DNA from: CALVLD01 sp964467585
GTDB taxonomy: Bacteria; Bacillota; Clostridia; Christensenellales; CAG-138
NCBI GenBank assembly: GCA_964467585.1
Contig: CAYXRF010000008.1
Span: 1 to 64,000, forward strand
Length of the DNA: 64,000 bases
Direction of reading: 5' to 3'
Shown: piece by piece, positions 1-8,230 of the stretch
Layout of the letters: every line of letters starts with the position of its first letter
How positions within the stretch are numbered: position 1 is the stretch's first letter
Notes under the pieces: generated by a model
The model's input: the letters and a program-made list of their open reading frames with translations, nothing else
Told to the model about the DNA's origin: nothing
Databases searched by the model: none
Translations under genes and position numbers: made by a program

Positions 1-931
1 TGGTGAGGTTTACACAACGCAGGATTATGAGTATGGCGCAACAATCACGGCTCCCGACTACACCGTACCCGAGGGCTACTTATTCGAGGGTTGGACAGTG
101 CCCGAGACAATGCCTGCCGAGGACATCACGCTTGACGCGACACTGACTGCCAACAATTACACAGTCATCATCCACTACATATATGCTGACAACACAACGG
201 CTGCGCCCGACTATGTGGGCAATGTCCTGTATGATGGCACATATGAGGTTACAAGCCCCGAAATCACAGGCTACACACCTGATGTTGCTGTCGTATCCGG
301 CACTGTATCCGGCAATGTTGAAGTAACGGTTATATACACAATCAACCGGTACACCATCACCATCAACTATGTTGACGAAAACGGTGTTGCTGTTGCTGCT
401 CCGTATGTAGCTGTTGTTGACTACCTTACACCTTACTCCGTAACCAGCCCCGTTGTTGAAGGCTATACCTGCCTGACACCCAATGTTGAGGGCACTGTTG
501 AAGGTGATGTTACAATTACCGTTGTCTACACACTCAACTATGAGCCTATCGCACCGACAATCGCCTACACAAGGGCTGAGCTCCGTGCGAGAGAGACTGC
601 CGATACAAAGGCTGATCTGCGCTTTGTGTTCACAGTAACCTTCAACGATTCCTATGTAACGTATAACGGCGTTAACTATGGTCCCACAACCGAATACTTC
701 CACATTACATCCTTCTACACGGTGCTTTCCACCGAGTATGCGTCTGTAACAGTGGCAGGCAAGAACATCTACACAATGGCTGAGGACAGCTACACGTTCA
801 CAGCTCTTGTACGCGGCATCAAGGCGGCAAACTTCGACGACATGATCGGCGCTCAGGGTTATTTGGTATATGATGGCACAACCGTCAACACCGAGATATT
901 CTATGCAAGCGTTAATGGCATCGAAAACTAA
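1..931 (+). CDS. Surface protein with InlB-type and MucBP-like repeats (5' truncated by the window edge)
   Basis: The reading frame is open from base 2 to the TAA at 929-931, so the start lies upstream of the window. The first visible residues (Y-L-F-E-G-W-T ... M-P-A-E-D-I-T) match the end of an InlB B-repeat (Flg_new-type) module. Two repeats of about 70 residues follow, each with the MucBP-like pattern 'Y-T-I-N-Y-V-D-E-N-G ... V-T-S-P-x-x-x-G-Y-T ... V-x-G-x-V ... V-T-V-V-Y-T'. The last ~130 residues form a different, Tyr/Thr-rich beta-type module. There is no LPXTG motif or C-terminal membrane anchor, so cell attachment must come from the missing N-terminal part or be non-covalent. Adhesin or mucin-binding function is inferred from the domain families only. 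A hairpin and a 43-residue peptide gene follow. Confidence 0.8.
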   Translation, partial: GEVYTTQDYEYGATITAPDYTVPEGYLFEGWTVPETMPAEDITLDATLTANNYTVIIHYIYADNTTAAPDYVGNVLYDGTYEVTSPEITGYTPDVAVVSGTVSGNVEVTVIYTINRYTITINYVDENGVAVAAPYVAVVDYLTPYSVTSPVVEGYTCLTPNVEGTVEGDVTITVVYTLNYEPIAPTIAYTRAELRARETADTKADLRFVFTVTFNDSYVTYNGVNYGPTTEYFHITSFYTVLSTEYASVTVAGKNIYTMAEDSYTFTALVRGIKAANFDDMIGAQGYLVYDGTTVNTEIFYASVNGIEN

Positions 932-961
932 GGCTGACCAAAACGCAAAGTGATCAATGTA

Positions 962-990
962 TGGCGGAAGCCCCGAAAGGGGCTCCGCCA
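962..990 (+). terminator. Strong hairpin after the surface protein gene
   Basis: TGGCGG + AGCCCC pair with GGGGCT + CCGCCA around a GAAA tetraloop, with one bulged A at 968. No T-run follows (next bases are CCCGAAAAAG). It may be an mRNA 3' stabiliser or an attenuator between the surface protein gene and the downstream peptide gene rather than a full intrinsic terminator. Confidence 0.55.
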
Positions 991-1065
991 CCCGAAAAAG
1001 CACTTATGATGTTTGCACAGGGAGTTAACATCAAAAGATTTTAATCCAAGAAAGGAGAACGCTTT

Positions 1066-1197
1066 ATGAAAAAGTATTCTGACCCCATGATCGATGTCGT
1101 AAGCTTCGAAATGACCGACGTCACCAATTCATTTGAGGGTGGGGACAACGAGGTTTCCGCGCAGGTTCTGTTCCCCAATATCAGCATCGACTGGTAA
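1066..1197 (+). CDS. 43-residue acidic peptide of unknown function
   Basis: ATG at 1066 is preceded by AAAGGAG at 1051-1057 with ordinary spacing, and the frame closes with TAA at 1195-1197, just before a good intrinsic terminator. The peptide begins MKKYSDPMIDVVSFEMTDV and ends in NISIDW. It is acidic, has no Cys, no signal peptide and no transmembrane stretch. The 'MKKY-x-x-P-x-I-x-V-V' opening resembles short, poorly described peptides I associate with Clostridia; that resemblance is from memory. No maturation enzyme, protease or exporter is nearby, so calling it a RiPP precursor would be unsupported. The SD and terminator make expression likely; function is unknown. Confidence 0.6.
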   Translation: MKKYSDPMIDVVSFEMTDVTNSFEGGDNEVSAQVLFPNISIDW

Positions 1198-1214
1198 AAC
1201 TTCGTAAGCAAACA

Positions 1215-1240
1215 AGAGGGCGAGATAATCGCCCTCTTTG
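1215..1240 (+). terminator. Intrinsic terminator after the 43-residue peptide gene
   Basis: AGAGGGCGA (1215-1223) pairs perfectly with TCGCCCTCT (1229-1237) around a 5-base loop, followed by a short T stretch. It lies 17 bases after the peptide stop codon. Confidence 0.8.
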
Positions 1241-1275
1241 CATACACAAAATTATGTACAGCAGCTAAATAATAC

Positions 1276-1304
1276 TTGACAAAGGGGTGATTGTATAGTA
1301 TTCT
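1276..1304 (+). promoter_or_regulatory. Putative SigA promoter for the zinc-ribbon gene
   Basis: TTGACA at 1276-1281 and TATTCT at 1299-1304 are separated by 17 bases. A TATAGT at 1294-1299 is closer to consensus but badly spaced. The leader to the ATG at 1389 would be about 78 bases. Confidence 0.55.
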
Positions 1305-1388
1305 AAATACGCATAATTGAAAATATATGTAGATTCAGATTCACGTACCGCATGATTGCGGAAGAGTAATATTCGTGGGGGTGTCGTT

Positions 1389-3911
1389 ATGATATGTAAA
1401 ACTTGCGGAGCAGAGCTTGCGGATAACATGATCTATTGCAATATGTGCGGGGCATTGCAGCATCCAATCGGTGCGCAGGGTGAGCAGACGCAGATATTCT
1501 GCCCGGAATGTGGCAAAAAGATACCGAAAAGCATAGAAAAATGCCCGTATTGCGGGGTACCGGTGCAAGAACTTATTGCAGATCCACAGGATAGTACCGT
1601 GGCATTACCGGTCTTTGTGCCGCAGCCGCAGCCGCAGCCGCAGCCGCAGACCCGGCCGCAGCCGCAGACCCGGCAGCAGCCGCCGCAGCCGCAGACCCGG
1701 CCGCAGCCGCAGCCGCAGACCAATTACGCCGATTCCGTTCCCAACGATTACAGGATCAATATCAATGGTGATAATACACAGCAGCGCAAAAAAACAAAAG
1801 CACATGGCGGGATTATTGCCGCCGTGGTAATCGGTGCATTGCTGATTTTGGTTATAGCATTTTTCGGTTTGGTTGCCGTATTGTCAAAAAGCAATTCGCT
1901 TCCAAAAGACTCCATCATTTTGGCATGGAGCGAAAATCTTTTGAGCGATGTAGGTATAACCGACGCAGCGTCCGACAATGACGGCACTCAAAGCAATGGC
2001 ACGGAAAACGATTCATCCCAAGGGGACGCCATTTCATCACAAGACACTGAATCTCAGTCGCCCATTCCAAGCAAAGCGCCAACGCCCGAGCCAACTCCGC
2101 AGCCAACACCCGAACCAACTCCCGAGCCTACCATTGAAGCAACGCCGCAGGCAACACCCGTGCTGAATCCGTCATATAATGATGGAGTAGAGGGCTGGAT
2201 GACCAACTCAAGCAGCAGCGGCGCAGGTCAATCCTATGCAAACCGAGTTACGCAGCTAAATCAAAGTCAGTATGGGTGCGGCACATTTTCAACGCAGACA
2301 ACATTGTATCATCCCGCACAGAGGGATTTCAGCCTGTGTTGGGACAAGCCCGCCTATCAGCAGATAACCACAAACACCAACAGCAACAATGTTCGCATAA
2401 CAAGAAAGCAAATACACGATGACGCAACGGGAGTAACCTCCGAGTATGAGATTTACACTCTCAAATCCACAGGGCTTGTTACAAAAATTGTTGCGATAAC
2501 GCCAAATGGGGGCGGCTATAACGTTGTGGATTTTTATTTTGAAGCAAACGATGCCGCGGCGGGTAGTGTTATAAGCCTTGTATATGAAAGAAGCCAAAGC
2601 AACTATGGCATAAACAGACCCACAATTGAAGACGACGGCAACCGCTTTTATTTCAATGATGACGTCATGATTAAATGGCGCGTCGTCTCAAATGGCGGCA
2701 ACACAAAATATCAGTATGTACTAAGCCAAGCCGAGGTCGATTACAATCCTGCCCCCGCGGGGACGTCCACAACGCTATATAGCAACCTTTCATCAGCAGA
2801 TAGGTCGCTATATGACCAAAACGAATTAAAATGGATACGGATTGCGTATTCAACGTTGGACGCAGTTAAAAATACATCAATTGTTAACGTCTGCGAGGTT
2901 TCGGGCGTTGCTTACGATGGCAATGGCGCCCCGATGGCAAACGTTTCAATATGGGTCTATTCAGTTGATCACAGCGGCGTTGTGTACACAACCTATACGG
3001 ACGGCAACGGGCAGTATGCGTTCAAGCTGATAAAATCCGATTCAACAGTGTACAAATTCCGCCTGTCATTTATTTCAAGCGGATGCAAAACTGTCGTTGT
3101 TTATGACGTCAAGCTTCAGGAATATGCCGTCAGCAAATTTATTAATGCAGTATATATGATGTCGTCATCCTTGGGAGGAAACGGCGTCAAAATTATGGCA
3201 AGCGATGTTTGCTACAAAAACGAAATGGGCAATGTTATACAGCACAATGTTCCCAATGCCTCCATTTCGGTTTATGCGGGATTTAACAACACAAGTGACA
3301 AACGTGCGGCAAGCGGGGTCACGGGGCAGGACGGCAGTGTCACTCTCAATCTGTATCCGGGGTGCTACACGGCGGCTGTCACTGCGGAAGGCTATATGGA
3401 TACATGGTATGATTTTGTCGTCACCGAAAACGCTTCAACAATAAGCATTCCCGTTACTCAAACATTCACTGAAAACACAGTGCGTATTGTGATAACGTGG
3501 AATGGCAGCCCGCCCGATATAGATCTGCATCTTATGAATCAGGCGAATCATATTTCATACGCCAACAATACAATTGATGCAATTGAGTTCATTGACAGCA
3601 GAAATGGCTTTGGACCTGAGGTAATCACAATTACAGGCGCAAAGACAAGCGCGCTGTACAAGCTGTATGCAATTGACTACACGGCATGCCGCGCAGGAAG
3701 CGCATATTCAACAGCGATGGGCAACTCAGGCCTAAGAGTGCAGGTGTATGTACACAACAGCTATGTTGACAGACTTGACTCAACCTATTACGTTGCGGGC
3801 GGAGACGCGGGTGTGATGTGGGAGGTGTGCGAGATTCGTGCGGGTACAGTGTTAGCACAGGCTCGATACTATGCAGTTATGCCCGATCCCGATTGGTATG
3901 GAATGAAATAA
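1389..3911 (+). CDS. Zinc-ribbon, single-pass membrane protein with large extracytoplasmic beta domains
   Basis: ATG 1389 was chosen because GGGGGTG lies 5-11 bases upstream; a TTG at 1356 is in frame but lacks a ribosome site. The protein has 840 residues. Two zinc ribbons come first: C3/C6/C17/C20 and C38/C41/C52/C55. A Pro-Gln tract follows (about 78-111), then a membrane helix (about 141-166) and a Thr/Pro/Glu linker of PTPEP repeats. Beyond that are two carboxypeptidase-regulatory-like modules (V-S-G-V-A-Y-D-G-N-G and S-I-S-V-Y-A-G) and a C-terminal module opening V-R-I-V-I-T-W-N-G ... D-I-D-L-H-L, which resembles the YfaP/DUF2135 'W-x-x-x-x-D-I-D-L-H' signature. The architecture implies cytosolic zinc ribbons linked through the membrane to a surface domain. 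Function is unknown. It is monocistronic, bounded by terminators on both sides. Confidence 0.75.
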   Translation: MICKTCGAELADNMIYCNMCGALQHPIGAQGEQTQIFCPECGKKIPKSIEKCPYCGVPVQELIADPQDSTVALPVFVPQPQPQPQPQTRPQPQTRQQPPQPQTRPQPQPQTNYADSVPNDYRININGDNTQQRKKTKAHGGIIAAVVIGALLILVIAFFGLVAVLSKSNSLPKDSIILAWSENLLSDVGITDAASDNDGTQSNGTENDSSQGDAISSQDTESQSPIPSKAPTPEPTPQPTPEPTPEPTIEATPQATPVLNPSYNDGVEGWMTNSSSSGAGQSYANRVTQLNQSQYGCGTFSTQTTLYHPAQRDFSLCWDKPAYQQITTNTNSNNVRITRKQIHDDATGVTSEYEIYTLKSTGLVTKIVAITPNGGGYNVVDFYFEANDAAAGSVISLVYERSQSNYGINRPTIEDDGNRFYFNDDVMIKWRVVSNGGNTKYQYVLSQAEVDYNPAPAGTSTTLYSNLSSADRSLYDQNELKWIRIAYSTLDAVKNTSIVNVCEVSGVAYDGNGAPMANVSIWVYSVDHSGVVYTTYTDGNGQYAFKLIKSDSTVYKFRLSFISSGCKTVVVYDVKLQEYAVSKFINAVYMMSSSLGGNGVKIMASDVCYKNEMGNVIQHNVPNASISVYAGFNNTSDKRAASGVTGQDGSVTLNLYPGCYTAAVTAEGYMDTWYDFVVTENASTISIPVTQTFTENTVRIVITWNGSPPDIDLHLMNQANHISYANNTIDAIEFIDSRNGFGPEVITITGAKTSALYKLYAIDYTACRAGSAYSTAMGNSGLRVQVYVHNSYVDRLDSTYYVAGGDAGVMWEVCEIRAGTVLAQARYYAVMPDPDWYGMK
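1620..1721 (+). repeat. In-frame CCGCAG microsatellite encoding Pro-Gln repeats
   Basis: The hexamer CCGCAG is repeated in tandem and interrupted by ACCCGG units, encoding PQPQPQ and TRPQPQ blocks just before the membrane helix. All copies keep the reading frame. Such tracts tend to change copy number by slippage, which would lengthen or shorten the cytosolic linker in 2-residue steps. Confidence 0.8.
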
Positions 3912-3944
3912 CAAATTCAGCGGCAAAAAATGAAAACATCAATA

Positions 3945-3976
3945 AACCGAGGGACGTGAATGCCCTCGGTTTTTTA
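3945..3976 (+). terminator. Intrinsic terminator of the zinc-ribbon gene
   Basis: AACCGAGGG (3945-3953) pairs with CCCTCGGTT (3963-3971) and runs into TTTTTT. It separates this gene from the convergent M15 peptidase gene. Confidence 0.85.
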
Positions 3977-3993
3977 TGCAGAAGCAAAGCAAG

Positions 3994-5358
3994 TTAGCCT
4001 TTGATATAGCTGTATACCTTGCGCAGCGCGCGCGAAGACGTGTCGTGCAGCGTGGGACTCAGCTCCGAACAGGTAAAATGCATAGCATCGCAGGAATGCG
4101 GATAATAGTAACCCCAACCGAATCCTGCACGATAGAACGCAAGCTCATACAAAAGATAGTTAATTATCACAGTCGGCACATTTCGATATGTGTTTTCCCA
4201 GCTTCCGTTGTATGTAAAGTCATAATATTTTACGCCGTTGGCTTCCTTAATGCCGTTGTATACCAGATGATTGCCAACCTCACTGCGAATGTTGTCACGA
4301 TTGTAAATGCGATTAAGATTAGCGTCCATTGTGTGATTCAAATCGACAGCGGTTCCAAAGGAATGGTGACTTACAAACGTCAAATCAGACACAAAACGTG
4401 AAACAAACGTGCCGCCAAATTCCTTTACAAGGCTGTACAGCTGAATAACTCCGGAATCGTATGTGCCGCCAACATGAACATAGGTTGAGGTCATGTATTC
4501 GAATGCCTTTTCGTAATAGGGAACGGCAAGGTTGTGGACGGTCCATTTGCGCCCATCGGGAGCAGTGACATATGTAAAATGCGAATAAACCCACGAATTA
4601 TCAATCACGATGTTTCGACCGTCTCCCCATGTGTAGGTGAACATGAACTGATCGCGTGAGCCGAAAAATCGCAGTGCGTATTCGTAATTGTTGCGAAAAT
4701 TATTTGAAATCAGCTGAATCGGGCTGTTGCTGACAATTTTGAAAGCGGAGTAGTAAAGCTGAACGGCTGTCTGCTGAGTGCTTGAGGCGTAAAGCTGAAA
4801 TGTGTAATCGCCCGCGGCAAGCTCCTGAAACTTTACCTTTGCGGTAAGCGCACTTGAGTCGGTGGGGAATGTTATGTCAACAAGCTCACAGCGGGTAACG
4901 GCTTCGGCTTCGGCAAATGTGACAGAGTACGTTTTTGCGCTGCCGCCTGAAGCGGTGATTACAGCGGAAACAGAAAGCAAGGGGAATCCGCTTTTAACCG
5001 TGCCGCCAAAGCAAAAGGGCTGTCCTTGCGGGATAATTTCAGTAGTATTGGGCAGCGGCAAGGATAATGACTGAACTAATTCAATTGCAGGAACTGCGGT
5101 TGGAGTAGGTGCAGGCGTCGGAGCTTCAGTTTCAAAGGGTGAGGGGGTGGGGGCGGGGGAAGGTGACGACATTTCGGAAGTCACATCAGGCGAAGCATAG
5201 TCCGTTGGAGTTGCGGTTCTGATGGAGACCGTCTCATTTGGGATCGCAACCGCGTCATTTTCAGTTGATGAGCTTACATCCCCACAGGAACAGGCGCACA
5301 GCGCACAAAACTGCGCCGCGACAAAAAATGCAATTAGACGCTTGAATTTACAATTCAT
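3994..5358 (-). CDS. Lipoprotein M15 (VanY-like) D-Ala-D-Ala carboxypeptidase
   Basis: 454 residues. The N-terminus has a short basic region, a hydrophobic segment and a Cys-rich lipobox (L-C-A-C, Cys about 23), so it is predicted to be lipid-anchored outside the membrane. A Pro/Thr/Ser linker follows (about 55-95), then a beta-type domain, then the peptidase. The M15 zinc site is visible as S-H-H-S-F-G-T-A-V-D-L-N (first His and Asp ligands) and D-A-M-H-F (His near 427). Family members trim the peptide stem of peptidoglycan. Its ATG overlaps the aroQ stop codon by one base (TGATG), so translation is probably coupled. A peptidase sharing a transcript with a shikimate gene is an unexpected pairing. 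Exact cleavage specificity cannot be read. Confidence 0.82.
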   Translation of the reverse strand: MNCKFKRLIAFFVAAQFCALCACSCGDVSSSTENDAVAIPNETVSIRTATPTDYASPDVTSEMSSPSPAPTPSPFETEAPTPAPTPTAVPAIELVQSLSLPLPNTTEIIPQGQPFCFGGTVKSGFPLLSVSAVITASGGSAKTYSVTFAEAEAVTRCELVDITFPTDSSALTAKVKFQELAAGDYTFQLYASSTQQTAVQLYYSAFKIVSNSPIQLISNNFRNNYEYALRFFGSRDQFMFTYTWGDGRNIVIDNSWVYSHFTYVTAPDGRKWTVHNLAVPYYEKAFEYMTSTYVHVGGTYDSGVIQLYSLVKEFGGTFVSRFVSDLTFVSHHSFGTAVDLNHTMDANLNRIYNRDNIRSEVGNHLVYNGIKEANGVKYYDFTYNGSWENTYRNVPTVIINYLLYELAFYRAGFGWGYYYPHSCDAMHFTCSELSPTLHDTSSRALRKVYSYIKG

Positions 5359-5795
5359 CAGTTATACCCCAACAAGTCAAACAAAAAATCTGCCGCTGCC
5401 TTGTACCCGTTCGCGCCCATTCCAATCACTGAAAACACGCAGACGTCGGCAATCACATCGATGGCACGAAAGCTCTCACGGGAAGTAATGTCGCTTATAT
5501 GCACATTGACAGTCGGCATATTGCAGCAGGCAACAGCGTCACGCAGCGCGTATGAATAATGAGACAAAGCACCTGCGTTCAGTATTAATCCGTCATAAAC
5601 ACCGATACCATGCTGTATAGCGTCAATCAATGCGCCCTCATGATTGGATTGAATGTAGCTCATTTCGCAGCCCTTGGCATTGCAGAAGTCTTTTAGCGAA
5701 TCAATAATCACGCTCATCGAAATCGTGCCGTAAATGTCGGGCTCACGAGCGCCAACCAGATTTAGATTTGGACCGTTCAAAACCAATAGCTTCAT
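5358..5795 (-). CDS. aroQ: Type II 3-dehydroquinate dehydratase
   Basis: 145 residues starting MKLLVLNGPNLNLVG, the typical AroQ opening. The longer frame adds ten residues upstream without family support, and GGGAG lies about 10 bases before the chosen ATG. Catalytic Tyr (D-I-Y-G-T), the N-H-E-G motif, L-N-A-G-A-L-S-H-Y-S and N-V-H-I-S-D with R-E-S-F-R are all present. The enzyme converts 3-dehydroquinate to 3-dehydroshikimate in aromatic amino-acid synthesis, as a cytosolic dodecamer in known relatives. It is divergent from aroE. A TATAAT on the minus strand at 5829-5834 is a plausible -10 for it. Confidence 0.93.
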   Translation of the reverse strand: MKLLVLNGPNLNLVGAREPDIYGTISMSVIIDSLKDFCNAKGCEMSYIQSNHEGALIDAIQHGIGVYDGLILNAGALSHYSYALRDAVACCNMPTVNVHISDITSRESFRAIDVIADVCVFSVIGMGANGYKAAADFLFDLLGYN

Positions 5796-5852
5796 AACAC
5801 GAATACGCTCCCGATTAAATTCCATATGATTATATCATAAATGCCGCAAATA

Positions 5853-5861
5853 TGGTATAAT
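5853..5861 (+). promoter_or_regulatory. Extended -10 promoter of aroE
   Basis: TGGTATAAT is a consensus -10 hexamer with the TG extension. No good -35 is seen. The start codon is 30 bases downstream of the hexamer. Confidence 0.7.
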
Positions 5862-5890
5862 TCATATGAAATAAAGTTGGAGGAAATCAA

Positions 5891-6628
5891 ATGCTTCATT
5901 ACGCGGTGATTGGGAGCCCGATAGCACAAAGCCGTTCGCCGGAGATATACCGAAAGCTATACGATGAGAGGGGAATTAACGCTGACTTCTCCAAGATAGA
6001 GATTATAAAAGAGCAAATACCCCATGTAAGAGAGCTAATGATGTCATACAACGGTTTTGCGGTAACCATGCCGCATAAACAAACAATCATTTCGTATGTA
6101 GATCAGCTTGACAAAACAGCAATTGAATGTCATGCGGTCAACATTGTAAAGTCCGACAGAGGTATTTGGACAGGTTACAACACCGATTGCATTGGCGTAA
6201 TTGATGCGATTAACCAAAATAATTTTGATGTGTGCGGTAAAAGTGCAGCAATCTACGGACGGGGCGGCGCGGCGCGCGCAGCGGCATATGCGCTTGAATC
6301 GCGGGGCGCCGCTGTCACTTTTTATGTCAGAAGTATAACTAATTGTGGAAACAGGCATGAAAAGCTCTTTATTTCCCGGGAAATAACTCCATGCGATATT
6401 TTCATCAACGCTACTCCTCTGGGGATGAAGGACGAATTAGAGTTTGAAAATTATAAGTTTCTCATAAAAATGAAGCCTTCAATCGTGTTTGATATGGTAT
6501 ACAAAAGCGATACTGACACTGAGTTGATTGAGCGCTCAAAGGAATACGGAATCACAACAATAAGCGGAAATGAGCTGCTTTACCGACAGGCTTTGGCAGC
6601 CATGAAAATATGGTTTGCAGATACATAA
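5891..6628 (+). CDS. aroE: Shikimate dehydrogenase
   Basis: 245 residues, a little shorter than the usual ~270. The opening H-Y-A-V-I-G-S-P-I-A-Q-S-R-S-P matches the shikimate-binding Ser-x-Ser loop. V-T-M-P-H-K carries the catalytic Lys, G-Y-N-T-D carries the catalytic Asp, and I-Y-G-R-G-G-A-A-R-A is the dinucleotide-binding glycine loop. GGAGG precedes the ATG by 7 bases. The enzyme reduces 3-dehydroshikimate to shikimate with NADPH, the step after the divergently transcribed aroQ, so the two share a 95-base regulatory region. A hairpin without T-run (6643-6661) follows the gene. Confidence 0.92.
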   Translation: MLHYAVIGSPIAQSRSPEIYRKLYDERGINADFSKIEIIKEQIPHVRELMMSYNGFAVTMPHKQTIISYVDQLDKTAIECHAVNIVKSDRGIWTGYNTDCIGVIDAINQNNFDVCGKSAAIYGRGGAARAAAYALESRGAAVTFYVRSITNCGNRHEKLFISREITPCDIFINATPLGMKDELEFENYKFLIKMKPSIVFDMVYKSDTDTELIERSKEYGITTISGNELLYRQALAAMKIWFADT

Positions 6629-6642
6629 AACAAAGCAAACAA

Positions 6643-6661
6643 ATGCACAAACCGTGTGCAT
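6643..6661. repeat. Short inverted repeat between aroE and pncC
   Basis: ATGCACA (6643-6649) and TGTGCAT (6655-6661) flank a 5-base loop between two convergent genes. No T-run is present on either side, so a role in termination is uncertain. Confidence 0.4.
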
Positions 6662-6743
6662 AATCAATAACGCACAAAATAGCGAATGCGATACTGATAT
6701 TCATCATAAAATCAAACAATCAATTGGCTTAAGCAGCAATTGC

Positions 6744-7235
6744 CTAATCTAAGTGTGCAAGCTTATCCAGCAGAAGCAGGGCGGAGTATGCAGCCTTTTC
6801 ACGCACGGTCGTTCGATCGCCTGAAAGATGCAGCTCATATGAAACAACTCCCTTGCTGCACGCGCCGCCAATATATACAAGACCGGCAGGTCTGCCGAGG
6901 CTATCCAAGCCCGGACCGGCAAGGCCTGTTGTGGCAACGGAAATATCCGCGCAGGAGGTATCACGCATGCCAATCGCCATGTATTCCGCAACAACACGGC
7001 TTACGGCGGTGTTGCTTTTTATCAGATCGGAAGGTATGTTAAGACGTCTTGATTTTGCAGTATCCGAATATGTAACGGCGCCTTCGCAAAACCATTGTGA
7101 GCTGCCCGCAGCGCGCACGATCTCGGAGGCGACAAGACCGCCCGTTAGGCTCTCCGCAACCGAAGCGGTCTTATGCTTTTTGATAAGTTCATTTGCGATA
7201 TCGGTCACAATCACCGAAAAATTCAAATTGCTCAT
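6744..7235 (-). CDS. pncC: Nicotinamide-nucleotide amidohydrolase, stand-alone CinA C-terminal domain
   Basis: 163 residues covering only the CinA C-terminal domain. Recognisable stretches are A-S-V-A-E-S-L-T-G-G-L-V, the G-A-V-T-Y-S-D motif, and A-T-T-G-L-A-G-P-G. Characterised relatives deamidate NMN in pyridine-nucleotide recycling. Its ATG overlaps the pgsA stop codon (ATGA), so it is the last gene of the pbp-ftsK-rimO-pgsA run. In many Firmicutes the fused cinA form followed by recA sits here; both the N-terminal CinA domain and recA are absent from this locus. Confidence 0.88.
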   Translation of the reverse strand: MSNLNFSVIVTDIANELIKKHKTASVAESLTGGLVASEIVRAAGSSQWFCEGAVTYSDTAKSRRLNIPSDLIKSNTAVSRVVAEYMAIGMRDTSCADISVATTGLAGPGLDSLGRPAGLVYIGGACSKGVVSYELHLSGDRTTVREKAAYSALLLLDKLAHLD

Positions 7236-7822
7236 TTTGATGCAAATAGCTTGCGATTACGAATAATGTAATCCACGCCCGAAACAATTGTCATAACAAC
7301 AGCAGCAACCATAAGCACAAAATCAACAGGCACTTTAATGCTTGCAAACACTGGCCCAAGTATCAGCACAAACGGTATGGCAATGCTTTGAAGCGTGGTT
7401 TTGATCTTTCCGAGGGAACCGGCGGCAATAACATTGCCCTGACTTGCTGCAACAAGCCGCATTCCGCTTATTGTGAACTCACGCGCCACAATAATGATTG
7501 TAAATAATGGAAGCAGATAATTGCATACGCTCATTAGATTTCTGCCAATAAGCATTATCATTGCCGCCGCGGTCAGAAGCTTGTCCGCAATTGGGTCCAT
7601 CAGCTTGCCAAAATCGGTAACGCAGTTGTAAGCACGCGCAATTCGCCCGTCAAGCATATCGGTAATGTATGCCAAAATGAAAATCACGCCCGCGACAAAA
7701 TAACGGCTCTGTATATCCGCACCGAATAAGCTGAACATAACGGCGTCGGGCATGTAGAATGCGGCGACAAAAAAGGGTATCGACGCCATTCTTGCAAGGG
7801 TAAGCTTGTTTGGAAGATTCAT
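7232..7822 (-). CDS. pgsA: CDP-diacylglycerol-glycerol-3-phosphate 3-phosphatidyltransferase
   Basis: 196 residues with several membrane helices. The CDP-alcohol phosphotransferase signature D-G-x2-A-R-x8-G-x3-D-x3-D is intact (D-G-R-I-A-R ... D-F-G-K-L-M-D-P-I-A-D). The enzyme makes phosphatidylglycerophosphate, the committed step to phosphatidylglycerol and cardiolipin, in the cytoplasmic membrane. It overlaps pncC by four bases and sits 27 bases after the lipoprotein gene. The ftsK-rimO-pgsA order is common in Firmicutes. Confidence 0.93.
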   Translation of the reverse strand: MNLPNKLTLARMASIPFFVAAFYMPDAVMFSLFGADIQSRYFVAGVIFILAYITDMLDGRIARAYNCVTDFGKLMDPIADKLLTAAAMIMLIGRNLMSVCNYLLPLFTIIIVAREFTISGMRLVAASQGNVIAAGSLGKIKTTLQSIAIPFVLILGPVFASIKVPVDFVLMVAAVVMTIVSGVDYIIRNRKLFASK

Positions 7823-7849
7823 ATAATGCCTTTCTTAAAAAAGTTTATT

Positions 7850-8230
7850 TTACCATGTAAAGCGATAACTGCCCGAGTGGCGCTCCGCAGTGACCTTGAT
7901 TTCAATATTGGAGTTTGCAGGCAGCTCAACTGTCCACTCACCGCTTTCTATCGCGTCTTCGTTAAAAAGCAGCTCCCCGCTGTCTTTTTCTGTTACGCTG
8001 ACAGCAAGCGTGCCTTCGTTGTTGGTTATCGCAATATTCAAAGTGACGGGATCATCGCCCGTGCTAAGCGTTTTAATGCGCCACCCGTCAAAACGACGGT
8101 ATTTCATTGAAAATTCCCCCGCTTTGCTGATGGATGAGCCGCTTATCACGCTGTAAGAGCCGCGAGAACAGCCAACGCACAACAAAAGCAGAGCAGGAAT
8201 TATGAGCGCGATTGCAATCAGCCTTTTCAT
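7850..8230 (-). CDS. Small lipoprotein of unknown function
   Basis: 126 residues from the ATG at 8230, which has AGGAGGAGG about 8 bases upstream and overlaps the rimO stop (ATGA). A longer frame exists but lacks such a site. The start MKRLIAIALIIPALLLLCVG-C is a clear lipoprotein signal. The mature part (~105 residues) appears all-beta, ending in a strand with alternating polar and hydrophobic residues, and has no catalytic motif I can name. Its place between rimO and pgsA suggests routine expression with housekeeping genes. Function unknown. Confidence 0.75.
   Translation of the reverse strand: MKRLIAIALIIPALLLLCVGCSRGSYSVISGSSISKAGEFSMKYRRFDGWRIKTLSTGDDPVTLNIAITNNEGTLAVSVTEKDSGELLFNEDAIESGEWTVELPANSNIEIKVTAERHSGSYRFTW

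Noticed and set aside
80..1003. Long minus-strand frame of 307 codons opposite the surface protein gene
   Set aside because: It mirrors the repeats of the plus-strand gene, has no ribosome site and no family motif. The plus frame has clear MucBP-like repeats.
1066..1197. RiPP or bacteriocin precursor
   Set aside because: No leader-cleavage motif, no Cys/Ser/Thr-rich core, and no maturation, protease or export gene nearby.
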